DNA of 64,000 bases from Bradyrhizobium sp. ARR65. GTDB lineage: Bacteria; Pseudomonadota; Alphaproteobacteria; Rhizobiales; Xanthobacteraceae. The notes below the pieces were generated by a model. That model saw only the letters and a program-made list of their open reading frames with translations. It ran no database searches and had not been told where the DNA came from. Each line of letters starts with the position of its first letter. Positions within the stretch are counted from its first letter, which is position 1. Below are positions 1-8,012 of this stretch, in pieces. The position numbers were made by a program, and so were the translations under genes. The stretch is taken from contig NZ_AWZU01000038.1 of NCBI RefSeq assembly GCF_000472385.1, positions 223 to 64,222 on the forward strand, read 5' to 3'.

Positions 1-239
1 CGGCCCAGGATCGCCTGCTGGCGCCACGGGCCTGGATCGCCGGACGCTTCCGCCCGCATCCAACCCGTCTTGCGCGGCTCGTTGCCCAACAGACCGTCGA
101 GAAACTGCCCCGCCGAGGCCGCCACCCGCTCCTGCGTAAACAGCGGACGGATGCGTTGCTTGGCATCTCGCAGCGACGATACCCACAGCGTCAGCGTATC
201 TTCAACTGACGCGCCACCAATCATCAGATCCCGAATCAT
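1..239 (-). CDS. IS701-type transposase, N-terminal part (runs off left edge)
   Basis: Read on the minus strand from an ATG at 239, this gives about 79 residues open to the window edge. It contains the segment GWMRAEASGDPGPWRQQAIL, which is typical of the N-terminal region of IS701-family DDE transposases. Only the start of the gene is in the window, so the catalytic residues and intactness cannot be judged. It borders the catabolic block and probably marks an island boundary or insertion point. Confidence 0.7.
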   Translation of the reverse strand, partial: MIRDLMIGGASVEDTLTLWVSSLRDAKQRIRPLFTQERVAASAGQFLDGLLGNEPRKTGWMRAEASGDPGPWRQQAILG

Positions 240-435
240 GGTGACCCATGGATTCAGAACTCACCGCAAATAGCTACTGTAATGTTAGTACATCGATCTT
301 TGCGCGCTCCATTGCCTTCCGAACACGCTGGAAGCGCTCTTCGTATTCCGATAGCTCGAACCCTAGTAGTAGAGCAGCCAAAAGCCTTCCCGCTATCACG
401 TTTGATCTTGGTTGGGCAGCGAGAAGCTGCTTCGG

Positions 436-1614
436 CTATTTAACAAACAGCTTGCGCGGTATTGATGTCAACGACTCGTGCCCGCTCTCAGTGACAGCAA
501 AGGACTGCGTGATGGTGATCCCCGTATCTTCGTACCAAAGGCCAGACATCATGTGGAAGCACATTCCTGGCTGAAGCACCGTCTTGTCACCTTTCCGTAA
601 GCTGGCCGTCCGAAGCTGAAGCGACGGAGGAAAGCCGATCCCGATCGGATAACCGAGCCTCGTTTCCTTCTCATAGCCATGCCGTGCGAGCGTCTGGCTG
701 AACACGGCGTGGACCTCCTCACATGTCCGACCGGGCCTCACATTCTCGAGCGCCACATCCAGAGCTTCGACAACAATCCCTGAAAGCTTTTGATAGGCGG
801 GAGCAGGCTTTCCGACCGAGATCGAGCGAGCGAGATTCACCTGGTAGCGATGTCGCACTCCAAAAAGTTCGAGGTTAACTACTGTTGAAGCTGCCAGCGG
901 CGCGTCCGTCCAGGGGGCATGTGGCGCGATGGCGCGTTCGCCAATGCAAAGAAAGTGCGGTGAGCAAGAATAGGTTCCTCCGAATTCAGGTGTACCCGAC
1001 ATCTGCTGGGAGTAAATGGCAGCGGCGACGTCACATTCGCGCACGCCGGCCTCGACTGTGTCGATGGCCCGCTGCATCATCGCATCTGTGATGCGGCCGG
1101 CTTGTCGCATGATGGAGACTTCTGCCGGGCTCATTACCATTCGGATCCAGTTGACCAGCAGATCGGCGTCGACAATTTCGGCAAGGGGTAGCGCTTTCAC
1201 AAGATCCGCATGCGCACGCGCAGAGTAATACAAACTGCCCATCTCCACGCCGATTTTGGCCCTCTCACCGCCAACCTCCTTTACAATGTCGCCCATGAAG
1301 TCGTACGCAGACAGCTCGGCCGAGGCCACATAGCGGTCCGGATAAGCTCTGATATTGTCGTCAGCAAGATAGGTCGTCATAACCGCGGAGACGCGATCTA
1401 CGAGCCGTCCGATCCAGATCGGTTCGTCGCGCTCGAGCACCACCATCACCACTTGCGGCGTATAAAATGAGTACGCATCGAACCCGGTGAGATAATTTTG
1501 GTTGGCGGGCTCCGAGAGAAGGAGAATATCGATACCTCGCTTGGCCATCTCTTTTTTTACCGACGCTAGGCGCTGGTCGAACTCCGCCCGACCGAAGTGC
1601 AGTTCTTTTTTCAT
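436..1614 (-). CDS. DoeA/EutD-like M24 (creatinase-fold) hydrolase
   Basis: This is a 392-residue cytoplasmic protein with an N-terminal creatinase domain and a C-terminal 'pita-bread' M24 domain. The positions that carry metal ligands in aminopeptidases are changed: VNLELFG and YQVNLARS replace the usual Asp-containing segments, and GYPIGIGFPP replaces the usual GHGIG. That pattern, and the ending GLWYEDTGITIT, match ectoine hydrolases (DoeA/EutD) and other metal-free creatinase-fold amidohydrolases better than Xaa-Pro peptidases. The ATG at 1614 is chosen because AAGGAG lies 7 bases upstream; an upstream ATG at 1638 lacks this. It is the last gene of a probable three-gene minus-strand set with the M20 peptidase and the binding protein. 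Substrate is inferred: an ectoine-like ring or another amidine or amide. Confidence 0.75.
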   Translation of the reverse strand: MKKELHFGRAEFDQRLASVKKEMAKRGIDILLLSEPANQNYLTGFDAYSFYTPQVVMVVLERDEPIWIGRLVDRVSAVMTTYLADDNIRAYPDRYVASAELSAYDFMGDIVKEVGGERAKIGVEMGSLYYSARAHADLVKALPLAEIVDADLLVNWIRMVMSPAEVSIMRQAGRITDAMMQRAIDTVEAGVRECDVAAAIYSQQMSGTPEFGGTYSCSPHFLCIGERAIAPHAPWTDAPLAASTVVNLELFGVRHRYQVNLARSISVGKPAPAYQKLSGIVVEALDVALENVRPGRTCEEVHAVFSQTLARHGYEKETRLGYPIGIGFPPSLQLRTASLRKGDKTVLQPGMCFHMMSGLWYEDTGITITQSFAVTESGHESLTSIPRKLFVK

Positions 1615-1801
1615 ATCGATGCTCCTTTCATGGTGCAATCATTTGGTGGTCGTTGCGCTATGCACTCGGTGAGTGCAACAAAGTCACATCTTGACTTCTT
1701 ACGCCATCGTGAGTGAGCGGCTCGGGCCGACAAGAGCGCCAGGCGGCGCTGCTTGTCTGTCTCTTCTGTCGCGACGGAATGCATTCCGAAGCCGGAAGCC
1801 C

Positions 1802-3223
1802 CTAGGACGCTGCCTCGGCCTCTCTTGCTGCAGAGCGAAACCTCTCCAGATCGAACTCACCTAGTTCTCCAAGCAGCCGCGCCCATGCAGAGAGGCCCTG
1901 CGCGATGGACGCGAGATGGAAAAATTCGTTGGGCGCGTGAACATCCTCGTCTGGGAGATTGAACCCGAACATGAGGGTCTCCACTCCAAGCGTTTCGCCG
2001 AATATGGCGGTGATGGGAACTGTGGCGCCGAGCCGGACGAGCACCGGCTCCTGCCCAGTTGTCTCATAGAGAACCTTCTGTGCCGCCAAGACCAAAGGAT
2101 GTTTCGCCGGCATGCTGAACGCTGGACAACCGGTTTCTGGATCAACGATCGACAGATCCACACCTGGAGCGCAGTTGGCGCGCAGATGGGCCTTAATTGC
2201 CGCACTCGCTTGACGTGGATCCTGCCCTGGAGCGACCCGCAGTGAAAGCTTGGCATGCGCTGTATTCGGGATAATCGTTTTAGTTCCGGGGCCAGTATAG
2301 CCGCCCCAAATTCCGTTCACGTCCAATGATGGACGCAATGTCAGCTGCTCCCGTACGGAGAAGCCAAACTCACCATGGGCTTGCGCGCCGACTTCGGTTA
2401 TGAAATGAGCCTCATCGAACGAGAGGCCATTGGCCTGGGCTCGCATTTCGGACGACGGCTGCGGCACCCCGGCCATCAGCTCCGGAATTGCGATCGCGCC
2501 GCGCACGTCGTGCAAAGATGCGATGATACGAGCCATCTCGTGCGCAGCGTTTCGGACCGCACCGCCGTAGCGACCGGAATGAAGATCCTTATCCGCGGTT
2601 CGGACCGAGAACTCGAGCTCCACTAAGCCACGCGAGCCAACGTTGATGGTCGGTACAACCGGACTAGCCCTTCCGCCATCTGCCGAGATCATCGCATCCG
2701 CCCGCAGCAGTGTCCTGTAACGGTCGACGATTGCATGCAAGCTTGGGCTGCTGCACTCTTCCTCGCCCTCCAGAAAGATCTTGACGTTGACCGGACAGCC
2801 GCCTTGCCTTTTCAAAAAGGCAGCAACGACTTCGAGCGCAATGACCGTTGAGCCTTTTACGTCGGATGCGCCCCGCGCGTACAGTCGCCCGTGTCGGATC
2901 GCAGGTTCGAAGGGCGGTGTCACCCAAGCTTCGACAGGGTCGGGCGGCATTACGTCATAATGACCGTAGATGAGCACTGTAGGCTTGCCCGGCGCACCAT
3001 TCCAAGCACCGTAAATAGCGGGATGGCCACCTCCGTCCAATAGTTGGACATCGTTGAGGCCCATCGAGCTAAGCCAGCTCAGCAGAAACGCCTGAGCATC
3101 CCGCATGCCCGTAGTGAATGCAGGATCGGTGCTCACGCTCGGTATTCGAAGGAAATCGCACAGTCGCTCCAATATTTCGTCTTGGCGACCGAGCAAGTCC
3201 TGCACGATTGAATCAACGTTCAC
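1802..3223 (-). CDS. M20/M25/M40-family dipeptidase or amidohydrolase
   Basis: A 473-residue zinc hydrolase of the M20 family, of the long 'ArgE/DapE/CNDP-like' type with an inserted dimerisation domain. Metal-binding landmarks are visible: GHYDVMPP near the N terminus, ARGASDVKGS, EGEEECSS with the catalytic Glu, and a late HAPNEFF segment. The start is taken as GTG at 3223, with AAGGAG 7 bases upstream; a longer reading from 3262 has no such site and starts with an Arg-rich stretch. It probably hydrolyses a dipeptide or N-acyl amino acid in the cytosol. It lies 133 bases downstream of the binding-protein gene and 187 bases upstream of the DoeA-like gene, all in one direction, so uptake followed by two hydrolytic steps is a reasonable inference. 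Confidence 0.85.
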   Translation of the reverse strand: MNVDSIVQDLLGRQDEILERLCDFLRIPSVSTDPAFTTGMRDAQAFLLSWLSSMGLNDVQLLDGGGHPAIYGAWNGAPGKPTVLIYGHYDVMPPDPVEAWVTPPFEPAIRHGRLYARGASDVKGSTVIALEVVAAFLKRQGGCPVNVKIFLEGEEECSSPSLHAIVDRYRTLLRADAMISADGGRASPVVPTINVGSRGLVELEFSVRTADKDLHSGRYGGAVRNAAHEMARIIASLHDVRGAIAIPELMAGVPQPSSEMRAQANGLSFDEAHFITEVGAQAHGEFGFSVREQLTLRPSLDVNGIWGGYTGPGTKTIIPNTAHAKLSLRVAPGQDPRQASAAIKAHLRANCAPGVDLSIVDPETGCPAFSMPAKHPLVLAAQKVLYETTGQEPVLVRLGATVPITAIFGETLGVETLMFGFNLPDEDVHAPNEFFHLASIAQGLSAWARLLGELGEFDLERFRSAAREAEAAS

Positions 3224-3356
3224 AAGGCATCTCCTTCTAGCGCGACCACGCATGGACAACATGCCGCGCGCGATCGTCCGATCACTGGTAATGCGCAGCC
3301 AAATTCAAGCCTCTCATGGACAACGCAGACGCTAAGCGGATCCAGTCACACTCCAC

Positions 3357-4409
3357 CTAGCTTCGGAAGATTTTGTTAATTCTCTCTATCCACGCGCTAC
3401 GGTTTGCCATCACCGCTTCCCAATCGACCTTCCTTTTCAAGGCATTACGGCCTGGAGAATTGAATAGGAGGTCTTTTCGAAGCTCTTCCGGCAAATTGAT
3501 ATCGGTCGTCACGCCAAACCGAAGCACCTGAGACAAACCGAGGATGCCCTGATCAGAAAGAAACTGGTCAACGCAGGCATGTGCGGCCTCCGGATATTTC
3601 GTTCCCTTCACGACGTTGATGTAGGTGGTCAGCGAGTAAATGCCTTTAGGAGGCACAGCCGTCACAATGGGAACGCCCTTGGTGCGCAATTCGTATGCCC
3701 GACCATCCCAGAATATTCCCGCGTAGACCTCTTCGTTCTGGAGCATCTGAAGTTCAGTAACGGTCGTGTCAGCGAGCGCGACAATGTTTGGCTTAGCGGC
3801 CTCCATCACCTTGAATGCCGGCTCCATATTCGCGACAGAACCACCGTTTTCCTCGGCGATCGCGACGAGAGGAAGCATCAATCCGAATGTACTCGGAGAC
3901 TGCATGACAGCCCTAGCTTTTAGGTCCGGTCGAGCAATGTCCGAATAGGAGGTCAACGGCTCCTTGATGTGTTTGGAATTATAGACGGGTACAGACGAAG
4001 CAAAAGTGAATGGCGCACCGTGATCGCCGAATTCGCGGAATCCCGGAAGGACTCTTTTGATGTTCGGAACATCTGATGCTTTGATCTCCTCAATAACACC
4101 AGACTTGATAAGCTGAACCATGTAAGGGCTATCGCCCAGAAACATATCGAATGGAGGACTGCTCTTGTTTGCAATCAGTTTAATGACGTCGTCCTGTTCT
4201 GGGCCAGCAGTAAATTGAACATTGAGGCCATATCTCTCTTTGAGCGGCTCAGCCACACATTTTTTCAGTGTTTCATCGTAGGTGCCGCCAAAGCCATTCA
4301 CGCGCAGTGTGATGCCGGCGAACTTGTTTGCTTGAGCGTGGACATAGGGTGCACTCACGGCACCAACCGCGGTCGCACTCGCGAGCTTCAAAAATGTTCT
4401 TCGTTTCAT
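3357..4409 (-). CDS. ABC-type solute-binding protein with twin-arginine signal
   Basis: A 350-residue periplasmic binding protein of the PotD/family-1 type. The N terminus MKRRTFLKLASATAVGAVSA is a Tat-like signal ending in YVHA, and the mature protein starts near residue 26. The ATG at 4409 follows AGGAGG by 5 bases. The body shows the usual family features (TLRVNGFGGTYDE, and a late DQFLSDQGILGLSQV). No permease or ATPase genes follow, so the transporter is orphaned here: either partners are elsewhere or they were lost. It is first in a minus-strand set with the M20 and M24 hydrolases. The ligand is probably a peptide, polyamine or amino-acid derivative; that is inference. About 240 bases upstream to the LysR gene hold no gene. 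Confidence 0.8.
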   Translation of the reverse strand: MKRRTFLKLASATAVGAVSAPYVHAQANKFAGITLRVNGFGGTYDETLKKCVAEPLKERYGLNVQFTAGPEQDDVIKLIANKSSPPFDMFLGDSPYMVQLIKSGVIEEIKASDVPNIKRVLPGFREFGDHGAPFTFASSVPVYNSKHIKEPLTSYSDIARPDLKARAVMQSPSTFGLMLPLVAIAEENGGSVANMEPAFKVMEAAKPNIVALADTTVTELQMLQNEEVYAGIFWDGRAYELRTKGVPIVTAVPPKGIYSLTTYINVVKGTKYPEAAHACVDQFLSDQGILGLSQVLRFGVTTDINLPEELRKDLLFNSPGRNALKRKVDWEAVMANRSAWIERINKIFRS

Positions 4410-4685
4410 TCCCGCCTCCTCTGTTTTATCCCTCAGTGACAATGACAGGCATACGCTTCTCAGCTAGCGGCTAGTCCTGATTACCGGATTCTTCTGCATG
4501 TCCGCTCCTAGAAAGATGACGAATTAGATAGCTTCTGGTCGACGCCGGATTTCAACGTTTTTTTGGATTACGCGCCGATTTCAGCCGCGCGCCGCGCGTT
4601 GGAGCAGCGTTTCTGTATCTAACAAGCCTTGCGATTCAAGGGCCAGTTCATTCGGCCAGCAAAAGCTCTTTTGATCCCAGCAAAG

Positions 4686-5624
4686 CTAACCAACTTTGCT
4701 GGGCTTGCGATTACTTTGGAGTACGACGCGCGACGCGCTTGCAAGGCTAACAGCGACATGTTCGTGGAGGAAACGCGCTGGCGCGGATAAGCTGCGCTCT
4801 TTCAACTTTAGTATGCCGAGGCTCCGGTGGATGGTTGGCTCCTCTAGGGGTCGCACGACAACTTTGGCGGCGCGGAACGTTGCTAATGTCAATCCAGGCA
4901 AAGCTGTTATCCCGAGGCCGGCAGCGACCAGGTTCACGGCGGACGCAATCAGCTCCACCTCGTAGCGCGGGCGAACTGCCGCGTGGGCTTGGGCCATGGC
5001 CGCGTCAGCAAAGCGGCGAACGGAAGTGTTGGGCGACAACGCGATGAACGGATACTCCGCGGCGGCGCGCCAACGTATGATCTTTTGTTGCGCTAGTGGA
5101 TGATTGCGTCTGCAGACCAAGATAAACGGATCGGTGGCGAGTTCATTAAATTCCAATTCAGGATACGTTGCCGTCTGCGTGGTGACGGCGAAATCAACGA
5201 TACCGTCGCGCAGCATGTTGACAGCCCGATCTTGCAATACATCATGGACCGTGAGATCGATTTCGGCGAACTCACGCGCGAAAGCGCTCAATGCTTGTGG
5301 CAAAACGGCAGCTGCAATTGAAGGCAAGACGGCGATCGAAACACGCCCTCGCTTGCCTGCGGATCGCGCCGCTATTCCTCTCAACGCCGCTTCGAAATCG
5401 CGGACAAGATCTTCAGCCAACGCCGCCAGATCCCGGCCGTCCGCCGTCAACAGCAACGAGCGTGTGGTGCGGTCAAATAGGCGAAAGCCCAACTGCTCTT
5501 CAATTTTGCCGATAGTGCCGCTCAAACTCGGTTGCGAAATGCCGAGCTTGCTGGCGGCGTCGCTGAAGGACCGAGCGCGGCTGGCAGCAACGAAAACCTG
5601 CAGCTGTCTCAAGGTTATAGTCAT
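4686..5624 (-). CDS. LysR-family transcriptional regulator
   Basis: A 312-residue LysR regulator. The N-terminal winged helix-turn-helix is clear (LRQLQVFVAASRARSFSDAA, then SQPSLSGTIGKIEEQLG), followed by a linker helix and a substrate-binding domain from about residue 90. It starts with ATG at 5624, just upstream of and divergent from the AtuA-like gene at 5710; the 85-base gap is the likely operator region, which is the common arrangement for LysR proteins and their targets. The ligand is unknown; the nearby genes suggest a carboxylic acid or acyl-CoA. The ribosome site is weak. Confidence 0.85.
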   Translation of the reverse strand: MTITLRQLQVFVAASRARSFSDAASKLGISQPSLSGTIGKIEEQLGFRLFDRTTRSLLLTADGRDLAALAEDLVRDFEAALRGIAARSAGKRGRVSIAVLPSIAAAVLPQALSAFAREFAEIDLTVHDVLQDRAVNMLRDGIVDFAVTTQTATYPELEFNELATDPFILVCRRNHPLAQQKIIRWRAAAEYPFIALSPNTSVRRFADAAMAQAHAAVRPRYEVELIASAVNLVAAGLGITALPGLTLATFRAAKVVVRPLEEPTIHRSLGILKLKERSLSAPARFLHEHVAVSLASASRVVLQSNRKPSKVG

Positions 5625-5709
5625 AACTGATGCCTATATATCGCCTCGCCTCTATTCTTGACACCTATATTTCTTCGCTGGTAGATAGGTCAAGGATCTG
5701 AGAGGCGAG

Positions 5710-7062
5710 ATGTCAGAACGCATTCTAGTTGGTGCTGGGGCGGGTTATTCCGGTGATCGGCTCGATGCTTCGATTGCGGTGGTCGGCAATCTTTGTGCAT
5801 CGGGCGAACGCGCCGCGATCATCTTCGAAACGCTGGGCGAGCGAACGCTCGCGCTCGCGCAGCTTCGCCGAAAACAAAACCCCCGCCTGGGGTACGAGCC
5901 GAAGCTGAAGGAACTGCTCACGCCTGTTTTGAAGGAATGCGTGGACAGCGGAGTTACCGTTCTCGGCAACTTCGGGGCGGCCAATCCAATCGCGGCGAGC
6001 GATGTCATTGCTGAAGTTGGGATAGAGGTCGGCGTCCGTCCACGGATTGGCATCATCACCGGCGACGACATGCTGTCTCCGGAAGGGCTGGAAGTGTTGC
6101 GCGCGTGTTGCGACAACCTGCCCGATTCCAAATTGCTGGCTTCCGCCAATGTCTATCTGGGTGCGGAACCGATCGTGGAGGCGCTGAACGAGGGCGCGCA
6201 GGTAGTGGTCACCGGACGTGTCGCAGACCCATCCCTGACGCTCGGTCCCGTCATTCACGCTTTCGGATGGTCGTTCCAGGACTGGCCGCGGCTTGGCCGC
6301 GCCACCATGGCAGGCCATTTGCTTGAATGCGGCGCACAGGTAACGGGCGGCTACTTTGCCGATCCTGGTTTCAAGGACGTTCCTGGACCGGAACGTATCG
6401 GCTACCCAATTGCGGAGATCGACCGCGATGGCAATTTCTTCATCGGAAAAGCTACCGGTGGCGGACTGGTCAACCGGCGCACTGTCACCGAACAGCTGCT
6501 CTACGAGCTCCATGACCCGGCCGAATACCTTACGCCCGACGTTATCGCCGACATCTCCAATGCCGAACTCACCGAATTGCCGGGCGATCGCGTGCACGTC
6601 GATGGTGTAACTGGCCGCCCCCGGTCGCAGACGCTGAAGGTTACAGTCTGCTACGACGGCGGCTGGCTTGGCGAGGGGGAAATATCATACTACGGTCCCA
6701 ACGCTTTGGCGCGGGCGCGACTAGCTGGCGAAATCGTGAAGCGCCGCAGTCCACGTTCGCTCCGCATCCGCTGCGATGTAATCGGCGTGTTGAGCGTTTT
6801 AGCCGACGATTCAGGTCGCGCCTGGGATTCGGTCAGCAATCCTCCAGGTCAGGACTTGCGGCTCCGACTCGCATTTGCCGGGCCCGACAGAAATTTGGTG
6901 GAACGCGGATTGGCCGAAGTCGAGGCCCTGTACTGCGCGGGTCCGGCCGCCGGTGGCGGCATCAGGGTGGCATTACGTCCGCGCATTTCTGCGATCTCCT
7001 GCTTCGTACCTCGCAGCGCTATCTGTCCAAAGGTCGAGATCAGGGAATCACGCTCATGCTAA
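5710..7062 (+). CDS. AtuA-like (DUF1446) acyclic terpene utilisation family protein
   Basis: A 450-residue DUF1446/AtuA-family protein. Recognisable segments include a glycine-rich start (LVGAGAGYSGDR), TGRVADPSLTLGPVIHAFGW, and a late GPAAGGGIR. In Pseudomonas, AtuA belongs to the citronellol/geranyl-CoA pathway, but most homologues sit in uncharacterised acyl-CoA pathways. GAGAGG precedes the ATG by 4-5 bases. The stop overlaps the next start (ATGCTAA at 7056-7062), so the two products are probably made in a fixed ratio; in many relatives the two parts are one protein. The C terminus looks normal and I see no frameshift. Control by the divergent LysR gene is likely. Confidence 0.85.
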   Translation: MSERILVGAGAGYSGDRLDASIAVVGNLCASGERAAIIFETLGERTLALAQLRRKQNPRLGYEPKLKELLTPVLKECVDSGVTVLGNFGAANPIAASDVIAEVGIEVGVRPRIGIITGDDMLSPEGLEVLRACCDNLPDSKLLASANVYLGAEPIVEALNEGAQVVVTGRVADPSLTLGPVIHAFGWSFQDWPRLGRATMAGHLLECGAQVTGGYFADPGFKDVPGPERIGYPIAEIDRDGNFFIGKATGGGLVNRRTVTEQLLYELHDPAEYLTPDVIADISNAELTELPGDRVHVDGVTGRPRSQTLKVTVCYDGGWLGEGEISYYGPNALARARLAGEIVKRRSPRSLRIRCDVIGVLSVLADDSGRAWDSVSNPPGQDLRLRLAFAGPDRNLVERGLAEVEALYCAGPAAGGGIRVALRPRISAISCFVPRSAICPKVEIRESRSC

Positions 7063-7409
7063 AGTTGAAACTGCATGCTCTTGCGCATGCACGCGCTGGC
7101 GATAAAGGCAATCGTCTCAACATCTCACTGATCGCCTATTCGTCTGAAGTATATCCGTTGCTCAAGGACAGGGTCACGGAACAGACCGTCGCTGCTTGGT
7201 TCGCTCACCGTACGCCGAGCCGGGTGAAGCGTTACGAATTACCTAAACTCAGCGCGCTAAACTTCGTGATCGATGACATCCTGGACGGAGGCGTCACACA
7301 AGCACTCAATCTCGATTCTCATGGGAAAACCCTTAGCTATCATCTGCTGGACATGCCTATCGACGTGCCCGCCGATATCGTGATTTCGAAGAGCCAAAGC
7401 GGCGACTGA
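7056..7409 (+). CDS. AtuA-like C-terminal domain protein (small partner)
   Basis: A 117-residue protein matching the short domain found at the C terminus of, or next to, AtuA/DUF1446 proteins. Its opening HALAHARAGDKGNRLNISLI is characteristic (the 'ARAGDKGN' motif). It overlaps the upstream gene by seven bases and is translationally coupled. It probably forms a complex with the 450-residue partner; the reaction is not established for this subgroup. No further gene follows in this direction before the IS5-type element. Confidence 0.85.
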   Translation: MLKLKLHALAHARAGDKGNRLNISLIAYSSEVYPLLKDRVTEQTVAAWFAHRTPSRVKRYELPKLSALNFVIDDILDGGVTQALNLDSHGKTLSYHLLDMPIDVPADIVISKSQSGD

Positions 7410-7843
7410 GGACGCCGGCCCGCAATCGGCCAACCAACGTTTGTAAGCCAGTCCGCTTCATTGTCTTCAGCCTACGTGAGCAAGCAACGTCAGATCGATG
7501 ACGTCACTTCCATTGCATCGGAGCGTCCGGGTGACATGGTAGGCGGGCAGCACGTGCAAACCGTCTCTGAGTCAATGCAGCTAAGCTCAGGGGCAGAGAT
7601 GCGGCCCCGATCACAGTCACCTGCCCGCCCCCATCGAGCCCCCTGATACGTCCGACTCGATGCTGCAGCGATGACTGAGTGCAACCGGCGCCGATTGGTG
7701 GTATCAATCGAATCAGGCTCTGGTCGACGTCGATCGGCGAGAGAAGTGACGCGATTGGTGAAGCATTCACGCCGTCGGAAGGGCCATTGAATGGCTAGCC
7801 TTCCTTCAAGCTGTTGTGTAACCCGTTATACGTCAGGCGGACC
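7410..7843. other. Intergenic stretch, no recognisable gene
   Basis: No convincing reading frame, RNA or repeat is visible. The last part (about 7825-7848) is the original downstream flank of the methylaspartate ammonia-lyase gene, separated from it by the IS5-type insertion. Confidence 0.5.
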
Positions 7844-8012
7844 TTGCTAGTCGTCCGTGAAGAATCTCCAAGTCCTTGAGCGGGATTCGATTTTTTGGAC
7901 GCGACATTTGAGATTGCCAGCTTTTGGGCCTTGAGGCCCAAGAGCTTGCAATTTCATTTTTGCGATTCCCTCGAATCGAGGGCCGTGATTCCTTGTCGCA
8001 TCGGAGGGGACG

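Noticed and set aside
436..1614. Xaa-Pro aminopeptidase
   Set aside because: The metal-ligand positions are replaced in the manner of creatinase/DoeA proteins.
5725..6597. 290-codon minus-strand frame opposite the AtuA-like gene
   Set aside because: It is the high-GC shadow of a clearly recognised plus-strand gene and has no family features.
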